Shown: in pieces, positions 27,420 through 35,068 of the stretch
Layout of the letters: each line of letters begins with the position of its first letter
How positions within the stretch are numbered: position 1 is the first letter of the stretch
DNA from: Flavobacterium aciduliphilum
GTDB taxonomy: Bacteria > Bacteroidota > Bacteroidia > Flavobacteriales > Flavobacteriaceae
Reading direction: 5' to 3'
NCBI RefSeq assembly: GCF_003268855.1
Contig: NZ_QLSZ01000005.1
Location: 124,001 to 188,000 of the forward strand
DNA: 64,000 nucleotides
Notes under the pieces: generated by a model
The model's database searches: none
Seen by the model: only the letters and a program-made list of their open reading frames with translations
What the model was told of the DNA's origin: nothing
Translations under genes and position numbers: made by a program

Positions 27420-27427
27420 CAAAATTA
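27420..27427 (-). promoter_or_regulatory. candidate -7 box (TAATTTTG) for the GT5-like/DUF4270/glmS unit
   Basis: The minus strand reads TAATTTTG followed by CAT, matching TAnnTTTG, 36 bp before the ATG at 27383. Confidence 0.5.
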
Positions 27428-27458
27428 CAAAATTTTATGTAGATATTTACTAAAGTAG

Positions 27459-27466
27459 TAAGTTTG
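27459..27466 (+). promoter_or_regulatory. candidate -7 box (TAAGTTTG) for panC
   Basis: TAAGTTTG followed by TACC matches TAnnTTTG, 22 bp before the panC ATG. The -33 region has only a weak TTATG match. Confidence 0.5.
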
Positions 27467-27488
27467 TACCCTATTTAATACAATTCAA

Positions 27489-28337
27489 ATGGTAATTTTT
27501 AGCAAAAAAGCAGATGTAATAAGCGTTTTAGAGCAAAAAAAGCATCCAAATTCTACTATCGGATTCGTGCCAACCATGGGTGCATTACATCAAGGACACC
27601 TTTCTTTGCTAAAAAAATCATTGGAAGAAAACACCATTACTGTCATCAGTATTTTTGTGAACCCGACACAATTCAACAATCTCGAAGATTTAGAAAAATA
27701 TCCGCGAACTCTAGAGCAAGACCTTAATCAAATTGGAACGATTTCAAAGGATATTATTGTATTTGCCCCCACAGTTGATGAAATATATGAAGGAAATACC
27801 GCTGCTAAACATTTTGAATTTGATGGTCTAGAACACCAAATGGAGGGCAAGTTTAGACCTGGTCATTTTGATGGAGTGGGAACCATCGTTAAACGTCTTT
27901 TTGAAATCATCTCTCCTACTAACGCCTATTTTGGAGAAAAAGATTTTCAACAATTACAGATTGTGAAAAAACTTGTAAATAAATATCACATCCCAGTCAC
28001 TATTGTTGGATGTCCTATTTTTAGAGAAGCAAATGGATTGGCGATGAGTTCTAGAAACGAGCGGTTGACAGCCACCGAACGTGAACTTGGTTCGCTAATC
28101 TATAAAACCTTATGCGAAGCCAAAAACCAATTTTCAAAAAAATCGACGAAAAAAATCACTGATTTTGTTAAAAACACATTCGATAAAAATTCTCATTTTG
28201 AGTTTGAATATTTTGAAATTGCTGACGAAGAAACTCTTTTACCTTGTATACGAAAAAGTAAACATAAGAAATATCGTGCATTTATTGCAGTTTTTATCAA
28301 CAAAATACGTTTGATAGATACAATTTCACTAAATTAA
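27489..28337 (+). CDS. panC: pantothenate synthetase
   Basis: 282 aa. PanC ligates pantoate and beta-alanine using ATP to make pantothenate, the coenzyme A precursor. The nucleotidyltransferase signature is IGFVPTMGALHQGHLSLLKKS (HxGH), followed by SIFVNPTQFNNLEDLEKYPR, GKFRPGHFDGVGTIVKRLF, YFGEKDFQQLQIVKK and the MSSRN motif. It lies 14 bp before panD, which makes the other substrate beta-alanine, so the two final steps are encoded together. Confidence 0.97.
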   Translation: MVIFSKKADVISVLEQKKHPNSTIGFVPTMGALHQGHLSLLKKSLEENTITVISIFVNPTQFNNLEDLEKYPRTLEQDLNQIGTISKDIIVFAPTVDEIYEGNTAAKHFEFDGLEHQMEGKFRPGHFDGVGTIVKRLFEIISPTNAYFGEKDFQQLQIVKKLVNKYHIPVTIVGCPIFREANGLAMSSRNERLTATERELGSLIYKTLCEAKNQFSKKSTKKITDFVKNTFDKNSHFEFEYFEIADEETLLPCIRKSKHKKYRAFIAVFINKIRLIDTISLN

Positions 28338-28339
28338 TT

Positions 28340-28347
28340 TAACTTTG
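28340..28347 (+). promoter_or_regulatory. possible internal -7 box (TAACTTTG) immediately before panD
   Basis: TAACTTTG matches TAnnTTTG but ends only 4 bp before the panD ATG. A promoter here would yield an almost leaderless panD messenger. It may be a chance match in the short panC-panD gap. Confidence 0.25.
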
Positions 28348-28351
28348 CCCC

Positions 28352-28702
28352 ATGCAAATTCAGGTAGTAAAATCAAAGATTCATCGCGTCAAAGTTACAG
28401 GCGCTGATTTAAATTATATCGGGAGTATCACTATTGATGAGGCTTTAATGGATGCTTCCAATATTATTGAAGGAGAAAAAGTCTCTATTGTAAACATCAA
28501 TAATGGGGAGCGATTTGAGACGTATGCTATTAAAGGGGAGCACAATTCGGGTGAAATTACACTTAACGGTCCTGCCGCACGAAAAGTGCAACCCGGCGAC
28601 ATCATTATCATTATTTCTTATGCCATATTAGAATTTGAAGAGGCTAAATCATTCAAACCTTGGCTGGTGTTTCCAAATGAAAATGACAACTCACTGAAAT
28701 AA
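28352..28702 (+). CDS. panD: aspartate 1-decarboxylase
   Basis: 116 aa proenzyme. Aspartate decarboxylase self-cleaves between Gly24 and Ser25 in [17 protein letters not shown] to produce the pyruvoyl cofactor and yields beta-alanine for PanC. The segment [14 protein letters not shown] and [21 protein letters not shown] are typical. It follows panC by 14 bp and precedes the flippase-like gene by 4 bp, so the three are probably co-transcribed. Confidence 0.97.
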   Translation: MQIQVVKSKIHRVKVTGADLNYIGSITIDEALMDASNIIEGEKVSIVNINNGERFETYAIKGEHNSGEITLNGPAARKVQPGDIIIIISYAILEFEEAKSFKPWLVFPNENDNSLK

Positions 28703-28706
28703 TCTT

Positions 28707-29666
28707 TTGAAAAGTACGATTCGCAAATGGATATCCATTTTAATCCCTGTTTTCATAGGGCTTGGGATTGTCTTTTATCAATATCAACAATTCACCAAAG
28801 AACAGCTTACAGAAATTGAAGGGTATTTCAAAAACGCCCAGTACTTCTATGTTTTTCTTGCTGTTTTTGTAGGTTTTTTAGGAAATACGATTCGGGCCTA
28901 TCGCTGGAAATACATGCTCGATCACTTGGGGTACCACTCTACTTTCAAAAATAACTTTATGGCTGTAAACGTAGGCTATCTCTTAAACTTAACCCTACCA
29001 AAATCGGGAGAAATTTCTAGAGCGGTTATCGTAAAAAAGTATAATAAAATTCCGTTTGATAAAGGTTTTGGAACCATTGTCGCTGAGAGAATCATCGACA
29101 TGTTGTTTCTTTTACTCTTCATGGTGTTAACCATCGCCATTCAATATGATATCGTAAAGGCATTTATTTTAGATAAAATTCCGTTACATTTTATAGTACT
29201 CTTGCTATTTGTTGGAATCATTTGTTTTGTAGGTTTTATCTTATTATACAAATATTCAAAACTTAAAATAGTTGTACTATTCAAAGAAAAAATCGCAGGA
29301 TTAAAAGAGGGCTTGATGAGTATTATTCACATGAAAAAAAAAGGGCTGTACTTTTTTCATACCCTTTTAATATGGTTTTCCTACATCGTCACTTATTTAA
29401 TTGCCACTAAAGCACTTCCAGAAACGACAAACCTATCCATGGGGGCGAGTATTACTGCTTTTGTTGTGGGAAGTATTGCCATCTCATTTACCAATAGTGG
29501 TTTTGGAGCATTCCCTTTTTTAACCTCAAAAGTCTTACTTTTCTATGCCATTGCAGAACCTGTTGGAGCTGCGTTTGGTTGGATTATATGGACCTCCCAA
29601 ATGCTGCTTGTATTATTGTTGGGGCTCCTCTCTTTTTTGTTATTGCCTATTTTGAATAGAAAATAA
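28707..29666 (+). CDS. flippase-like (UPF0104/AglD-type) integral membrane protein
   Basis: 319 aa with about seven to eight membrane helices. Typical features of the lysylphosphatidylglycerol-synthase transmembrane-region family are FLGNTIRAYRWKYMLDHLG, VNVGYLLNLTLPKSGEISRA and IVAERIIDMLFLLLF. Such proteins are proposed to move lipids or lipid-linked molecules across the membrane. The start is a TTG (28707) four bases after the panD stop; the first in-frame ATG would remove the first two membrane segments. Linkage to panCD is common in Flavobacteriaceae but without known functional meaning. Confidence 0.85.
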   Translation: MKSTIRKWISILIPVFIGLGIVFYQYQQFTKEQLTEIEGYFKNAQYFYVFLAVFVGFLGNTIRAYRWKYMLDHLGYHSTFKNNFMAVNVGYLLNLTLPKSGEISRAVIVKKYNKIPFDKGFGTIVAERIIDMLFLLLFMVLTIAIQYDIVKAFILDKIPLHFIVLLLFVGIICFVGFILLYKYSKLKIVVLFKEKIAGLKEGLMSIIHMKKKGLYFFHTLLIWFSYIVTYLIATKALPETTNLSMGASITAFVVGSIAISFTNSGFGAFPFLTSKVLLFYAIAEPVGAAFGWIIWTSQMLLVLLLGLLSFLLLPILNRK

Positions 29667-29719
29667 TTTAGTATCTTGCTTGATTTTAGACAACAATCGT
29701 CTGTAATACAACAACTCTT

Positions 29720-30871
29720 ATGAAAAAAACTATAGTTCTACTTGCTCTAATCCTAGGATTTAATGGTTTTGCACAAATTATTAAAGATAGTATTTTATCA
29801 AAAAAACAAGACAAATACCGATACATTACGGTTTCGCTTCCTAAATCCTTTAAAAAAGATTCTAAAAAAACCTATCCCTTACTTTTCTTACTTGATGGAG
29901 ATTATCTTTTTGACCCTTTTAATGGCGCTATAAGTTATGGAAATTATTGGGATGATTTACCTGAAGTAGTCCTTGTAGGTTTGGACCAAAATAAAGAAAA
30001 TGAAAGAGCTGACGATTGTACTTTTGACGAAACCACAGGGCTTCCAGAAGGAAAAGGAGCTGATTTTTTCGAATTTATTGCTGGCGAATTATTGCCACAA
30101 ATTCAATCTAAATACCACCTGTCAAACTTCAAAATCATTGCTGGACATGACATCACAGCAGGTTTCATGAATGTTTTTCTCTATAAAGATGCCCCTCTAT
30201 TTAATGCTTATATTTCTATAAGTCCAGAATTACAACTTGATATGGAAACCCATATTGCTGAGAGACTGTCTATTTTTAAGCAACCTATGTTTTATTATCA
30301 ATCGGTGGGAGAAGGCGATATTAAAAGCATGAAAGAGAAAATTGCTACGCTTGATGAAAACATCAAAGCACTTAAAAATCCGACATTAAATTATAAATAT
30401 GACGAAATTAAAGGAGCTTCTCATTATTCGCTTGTTTTATTTTCGATTCCAAGTGCTTTATATCAAATCTTTAGTTGTTATCAACCGATATCAACCTCTG
30501 AATTTCAGGAAAAAATTGTCAAATTAGAATCGGGTTATGTAGAGTATTTAAAGAATAAATACGACACCTTGGAAAAAGTTTTAAACCTTAAAATGCCCAT
30601 CCGTATCAATGATTTCAGAGCAATAGAAGCCGCTATCTTAAAAAACAAAGCGTATGCTGAATTTGAACTATTGGCGCAACTTTCACACAAAATGTATCCT
30701 AAAACCATGTTGGGAGATTATCACATGGCGATGTACTACGAAAATATTGGCGACGCTAAAAATGCTGTTAAATATTATTTAAATGCCTTTCAACTTCAGC
30801 CAATTGGAGAACTCACCAAAGATCTTATGCTCGAAAAAGCAGATGCATTAAAAAGTCAGGTGAAAAAATAA
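29720..30871 (+). CDS. secreted esterase-like alpha/beta hydrolase with TPR-like tail
   Basis: 383 aa. The signal peptide is MKKTIVLLALILGFNGFAQ. Residues 30-250 follow the esterase D/IroE-like fold: YPLLFLLDGDYLFDP, VVLVGLDQNKENERADDCTF, LLPQIQSKYHLSNFKIIAGH. The nucleophile elbow is AGHDITAGF, with Asp144 where these esterases have Ser (usual GHSxGG), while the late histidine (GASHYSLV) is kept. Residues 255-383 look like helical TPR-type repeats (MYYENIGDAKNAVKYYLNAFQLQP). It may be an inactive binding protein or use an Asp nucleophile. It lies between the panCD unit and radA. Confidence 0.78.
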   Translation: MKKTIVLLALILGFNGFAQIIKDSILSKKQDKYRYITVSLPKSFKKDSKKTYPLLFLLDGDYLFDPFNGAISYGNYWDDLPEVVLVGLDQNKENERADDCTFDETTGLPEGKGADFFEFIAGELLPQIQSKYHLSNFKIIAGHDITAGFMNVFLYKDAPLFNAYISISPELQLDMETHIAERLSIFKQPMFYYQSVGEGDIKSMKEKIATLDENIKALKNPTLNYKYDEIKGASHYSLVLFSIPSALYQIFSCYQPISTSEFQEKIVKLESGYVEYLKNKYDTLEKVLNLKMPIRINDFRAIEAAILKNKAYAEFELLAQLSHKMYPKTMLGDYHMAMYYENIGDAKNAVKYYLNAFQLQPIGELTKDLMLEKADALKSQVKK

Positions 30872-30896
30872 TTCTGTAGAACCTAAATATAGCTTA

Positions 30897-32255
30897 ATGA
30901 CCAAACTCAAAACGTCATTTTTTTGTCAAAATTGCGGTACTCAATATGCGAAATGGCAAGGTCAATGTCATACCTGTAAGCAATGGAATACGCTTGCAGA
31001 AGAAATCATTCAAAAAGAAGAAAAAAAGAGTTGGAATCCTGTTTCTGAGTCAAAGAAAGCCGCAAAACCTTTAAAAATTGCCGAAATTGATTCGTCGCAA
31101 GAAGTGCGAATGGATACTTTGGACGGGGAATTAAACCGAGTGCTTGGTGGCGGAATCGTACCTGGTTCGTTAACCTTATTAGGCGGTGAACCCGGTATCG
31201 GAAAAAGTACCTTACTGCTTCAAATTTCTTTAAAACTCCCATACAAAACCTTATATGTTTCTGGAGAAGAAAGCCAGAAACAAATTAAAATGCGTGCGGA
31301 ACGAATTACACCCAATGGTGACAATTGTTACATTCTGACCGAAACCAAAACGCAAAACATTTTCAGACAAATTCAAGACATTGAACCCGAAATTGTAATT
31401 ATAGATTCCATTCAAACCCTACATACCGATTATATTGAATCAACAGCCGGAAGCATCTCGCAAATTAGAGAATGTACCGCCGAATTGATCAAATTTGCTA
31501 AAGAAACCAATGTGCCTGTCATTTTAATCGGTCATATCACCAAAGATGGAACCATTGCAGGACCCAAAATTTTGGAACACATGGTCGATACAGTTCTCCA
31601 ATTTGAAGGCGATCGAAATCATATTTACAGAATTTTACGCAGTTTAAAAAATCGATTCGGTTCTACTGCCGAACTCGGTATCTATGAAATGCAAGGTTCG
31701 GGATTGCGTGAAGTTGCCAATCCCTCCGAAATTTTGCTTTCTCATCGTGAAGAAGAACTCTCAGGTACCGCTATTGCAGCTACTTTAGAGGGAGTGCGTC
31801 CTTTGATGATTGAAATTCAAGCGCTCGTCTCAACTGCAGTATATGGAACCCCGCAACGCAGTACCACAGGATACAATGCCAAACGATTGAACATGATCTT
31901 GGCCGTTTTAGAAAAAAGAGCTGGCTTCCGACTCGGAACAAAAGATGTCTTTTTAAATATCACTGGAGGTATCACCGTAGACGATCCAGCCATTGACTTG
32001 GCGGTTGTAGCATCAATACTTTCGTCCAATGAGGATATAGCCGTTGGAAAAGATGTTTGCTTTGCAGGGGAAGTTGGTCTTTCGGGAGAAATTCGACCCA
32101 TAAATCGAGTGGAACAACGCATTCAAGAAGCCGAAAAGCTTGGTTTTGCCTCTATCTTAGTATCGAAATACAATAAAATTTCTTTAAAAAATACGCTGAT
32201 AAAAATCGTTATGGTCTCAAAAATTGAAGAGGTTGTAGAACATTTATTTGGATAG
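30897..32255 (+). CDS. radA: DNA repair protein RadA
   Basis: 452 aa. RadA is a RecA-like, DnaB-type helicase that promotes branch migration in recombination and repair. Domains: N-terminal C4 zinc finger (FFCQNCGTQYAKWQGQCHTCKQW), Walker A GGEPGIGKSTLL near residue 95, the RadA signature LKNRFGSTAELG, and a Lon-protease-like C-terminal domain (ITGGITVDDPAIDLAVVASILSS; FAGEVGLSGEIRPI). The catalytic serine-lysine of true Lon is not expected. It is 9 bp before the GT51 gene on the same strand. Confidence 0.97.
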   Translation: MTKLKTSFFCQNCGTQYAKWQGQCHTCKQWNTLAEEIIQKEEKKSWNPVSESKKAAKPLKIAEIDSSQEVRMDTLDGELNRVLGGGIVPGSLTLLGGEPGIGKSTLLLQISLKLPYKTLYVSGEESQKQIKMRAERITPNGDNCYILTETKTQNIFRQIQDIEPEIVIIDSIQTLHTDYIESTAGSISQIRECTAELIKFAKETNVPVILIGHITKDGTIAGPKILEHMVDTVLQFEGDRNHIYRILRSLKNRFGSTAELGIYEMQGSGLREVANPSEILLSHREEELSGTAIAATLEGVRPLMIEIQALVSTAVYGTPQRSTTGYNAKRLNMILAVLEKRAGFRLGTKDVFLNITGGITVDDPAIDLAVVASILSSNEDIAVGKDVCFAGEVGLSGEIRPINRVEQRIQEAEKLGFASILVSKYNKISLKNTLIKIVMVSKIEEVVEHLFG

Positions 32256-32264
32256 CAGAAGTAC

Positions 32265-34223
32265 ATGAGAACCAAAAAACAAAAAATTCAGCTCTTTCTT
32301 AAAATTACTTTTGGCATCCTCGCTGTCGGTTTATCGCTGCTTTTCTTTTTTAGAAATTCTATTTTAGAGCGCGCACTAGCGCGAATAGATGCAAAACTAA
32401 CTCGGGATTATCAGTGTGAATTTCATGTTAAAAGCGCAGAATTTCACGGAATTTCTAATATTGAGTTTCGCGACATTTCGTTAGTCCCAAAAAAAGCAGA
32501 CACCTTGATATGCATCAAATACCTTAACACTTCTGTAAATTTTTGGCATTTGTTATTGGGAACCGTTCAGCTTGGAAAACTTGAGATAAATCAGGGCTAC
32601 ATTCAATTAGTAAAAAATAAAAATGGCCTTAATTTTGATGCCTTCCTAAAACGTAAGAAAGAAGAAAAAACGGATGACCAACAAGTAAATTACGCTAAAC
32701 TAGCCTATCGCATATTGTCCAAAACACTAAATTTAGTTCCTACCGATATGAATGTAAAAGGATTTGCCTTTCGCATGGATGATATGGGTAATCAAGTCAT
32801 TTTTGATTTTTTACAATTGCAACTAGAAAATAAAAAACTTCAATTCCTAATCCAAGTAAAAGAAGATGACACTAAGCAAAATTGGAGCATCAGTGGTTTT
32901 GCCGATCCAAGAGAACGAAAAGCTAATTTAACGTTTTTCAACACCCAAAATGACAGCATCCGATTGCCCTATCTAGCAAAAAAAATCCATTTAAAAACAA
33001 GTTTTAAAACCATACATTTCAATCTTGAAAATCTAGATATGAGTGGGGGCGAATTGCATATTGACGGTTTTACTTCTATTGAAGATTTTAAAATTAATCA
33101 TGCCAAAATTGCTAAAAATGATGTACTCATTAAAAAAGCGCGTTTCGATTATCGATTCGTTTTTGGTGCTCGATTTATGGCAATTGACAGCACATCGCAA
33201 GTGAAAATTAATGATATAAAATGTGTGCCGTATCTCTCTTATATTAATGATACCGATAAAATTGTAGCATTCAAGTGGAACATCCCAAAAATGAAAGCGC
33301 AAAATTTTATAACATCATTGCCAGAAGGTTTATTCAGTCATTTTAAAGGTATGGAAGCTCAAGGGAATTTTAGTTATCGTTTGAACTTTGAATTCAATAA
33401 AAGTAAGCCCGATCAGGTGGTGTTTGAAAGCAAATTGAAACCCGAAAATCTCAAAATTACCAAATATGGTGAAGCCGATTTGAACAAAATTAATTCGGAA
33501 TTTACCTATCGCGCTATTGAAAAAGGAATTGCACAACGTCCTATTTTAGTGGGACAATCTAATGTAAACTACACCCCTTTAGATGCGATTTCACCCTTTC
33601 TTCAAAAATGTGTCCTAACTAGTGAAGACCCCTCTTTTTTTAGTCACCGCGGATTTATTACAGAGGCCTTTAAGCAATCGATTGCTAAAAATATTCGGAC
33701 GAAAAAATTTGCACGAGGCGCCAGCACCATCAGCATGCAATTAATCAAAAATGTTTTTTTGACTCGAGAGAAAACGTTGTCTCGCAAACTAGAAGAAATT
33801 TTATTGGTTTATATTTTAGAAAATAACCGAATTGCCAGCAAAGAACGCATGTTGGAAGTGTACTTCAACATTATCGAATGGGGCCCAAACATCTATGGAA
33901 TTGGAGAAGCTTCTCATTTTTATTTCCAAAAAAAACCTTCCGATTTAACGCTGAAAGAATGTTTGTTTTTGGCAACTATTATTCCAAGACCTAAAGGTTT
34001 TATGTATCGCTTTGATGCCGAGCATCGATTAAAATCGTTTGCCAACCAACAAAATGATTTTTTAACCCGATTGTTGTTGCGTAGAAATTTAATTACTCCA
34101 ACAGACACCATTGGTTATCATTTGCCCCTTACGATTTCGGGGCCTGCTCAAACCTTTCTAAAAAGTAACATGTCTTCTACTCCAAACATCGATTCTACAG
34201 CCGTGGAAGATTTTGGGTTGTAA
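32265..34223 (+). CDS. monofunctional peptidoglycan glycosyltransferase (GT51) with AsmA/TamB-like N-terminal region
   Basis: 652 aa with one N-terminal membrane helix (about 10-30). The GT51 domain lies at about 430-620: catalytic Glu454 in TSEDPSFFSHRGF, ARGASTISMQLIKNVFL, RKLEEILLVYILE, and KERMLEVYFNIIEWGPNIYG. It polymerises lipid II glycan strands; there is no transpeptidase domain. Residues 35-140 resemble the start of AsmA/TamB-type lipid-transfer proteins (IDAKLTRDYQCEFHVKSAEF, LGKLEINQGYIQLV, NGLNFDAFLK), and residues 140-420 are predicted beta-rich. This layout is unusual for a GT51 enzyme. It may be co-transcribed with radA. Confidence 0.85.
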   Translation: MRTKKQKIQLFLKITFGILAVGLSLLFFFRNSILERALARIDAKLTRDYQCEFHVKSAEFHGISNIEFRDISLVPKKADTLICIKYLNTSVNFWHLLLGTVQLGKLEINQGYIQLVKNKNGLNFDAFLKRKKEEKTDDQQVNYAKLAYRILSKTLNLVPTDMNVKGFAFRMDDMGNQVIFDFLQLQLENKKLQFLIQVKEDDTKQNWSISGFADPRERKANLTFFNTQNDSIRLPYLAKKIHLKTSFKTIHFNLENLDMSGGELHIDGFTSIEDFKINHAKIAKNDVLIKKARFDYRFVFGARFMAIDSTSQVKINDIKCVPYLSYINDTDKIVAFKWNIPKMKAQNFITSLPEGLFSHFKGMEAQGNFSYRLNFEFNKSKPDQVVFESKLKPENLKITKYGEADLNKINSEFTYRAIEKGIAQRPILVGQSNVNYTPLDAISPFLQKCVLTSEDPSFFSHRGFITEAFKQSIAKNIRTKKFARGASTISMQLIKNVFLTREKTLSRKLEEILLVYILENNRIASKERMLEVYFNIIEWGPNIYGIGEASHFYFQKKPSDLTLKECLFLATIIPRPKGFMYRFDAEHRLKSFANQQNDFLTRLLLRRNLITPTDTIGYHLPLTISGPAQTFLKSNMSSTPNIDSTAVEDFGL

Positions 34224-34304
34224 TTTTTTTATGTCCCTTCCAACCTTTTCAGTTAAAAAGTTATCTATGTAAATGAGATGAATTTTTAACCAAACTACAT
34301 TATT

Positions 34305-35057
34305 ATGAAAAAGAAGTTTTCACTAGAAATAAAAACGCCTTGTCACGAGAATTTTAACAATATGATTTCGAATGCCAATGGTTCGTTTTGCAATTCATGT
34401 GCGAAAAACGTAATTGATTTAAGTACAAAAACCAATCGCGAAGTAGCACAATTTATTGCCGAAGCTAAGGACAAAAACATCTGTGTGAGATTAAATGTTT
34501 CCCAATTAGAACAAACTTTTGAATATGAAACCCATCCAAAAAACAACAATTTTAAATATGCAGTTGCAGTTGCAGCATCAATTTTAGTAACTTCCAATAG
34601 TGTTGCTCAAGACAACAAACAACCTTTTACTACGGTGCAAACCTGTGAAGCAAAACCGCCAAAACACCTACTAGGGAAAGTTGCGATTCAACAACAAAAA
34701 ACGAAGGTAGTTACTGTAAAAGGATACGTTTTAGACAAAAAAACCAACAAACCCATTTCGGCAGAAAACTATCCAAACTTATCTATTTATGCCTACGGCG
34801 CTGCGAAAAGTACTTCAATCGATCCAAAAACTGGAGCCTATTCGCTAGATGTTGAGCTCCATGAAAATACCAAAATCATTACGATATACATTAGTAATAA
34901 TGATTTTCGTTATTCTAAAGAATTTACGATAAATCCGAAAGAAAAAAACAAAATACTACCCATTTTAGTAGATCCAGAAAAAGAATTCCAAGCACTCAAA
35001 ATAATGGGCGGCATGGGTGTGAATTATAGAACCAACAAAAAAAACAATCCCTCTTAA
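34305..35057 (+). CDS. membrane protein with N-terminal Cys-rich domain and carboxypeptidase-regulatory-like C-domain
   Basis: 250 aa. Residues 1-65 form a small cytosolic domain with the pattern PCHENF, FCNSCAKNVIDL and NICVRL. This resembles a Bacteroidetes domain (PCHExW, FCxxCxKxVxDF, CGRF) that I suspect binds a metal or iron-sulfur centre. A membrane helix follows at about 84-100 (YAVAVAASILVTSNSVAQ). Residues 138-225 look like a carboxypeptidase D regulatory-like beta domain (VTVKGYVLDKKTNKPIS, GAYSLDVEL). It is 11 bp before the DUF4139 gene, so the two probably act together in the envelope. Function unknown. Confidence 0.7.
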   Translation: MKKKFSLEIKTPCHENFNNMISNANGSFCNSCAKNVIDLSTKTNREVAQFIAEAKDKNICVRLNVSQLEQTFEYETHPKNNNFKYAVAVAASILVTSNSVAQDNKQPFTTVQTCEAKPPKHLLGKVAIQQQKTKVVTVKGYVLDKKTNKPISAENYPNLSIYAYGAAKSTSIDPKTGAYSLDVELHENTKIITIYISNNDFRYSKEFTINPKEKNKILPILVDPEKEFQALKIMGGMGVNYRTNKKNNPS

Positions 35058-35068
35058 TTTAGTATTTT

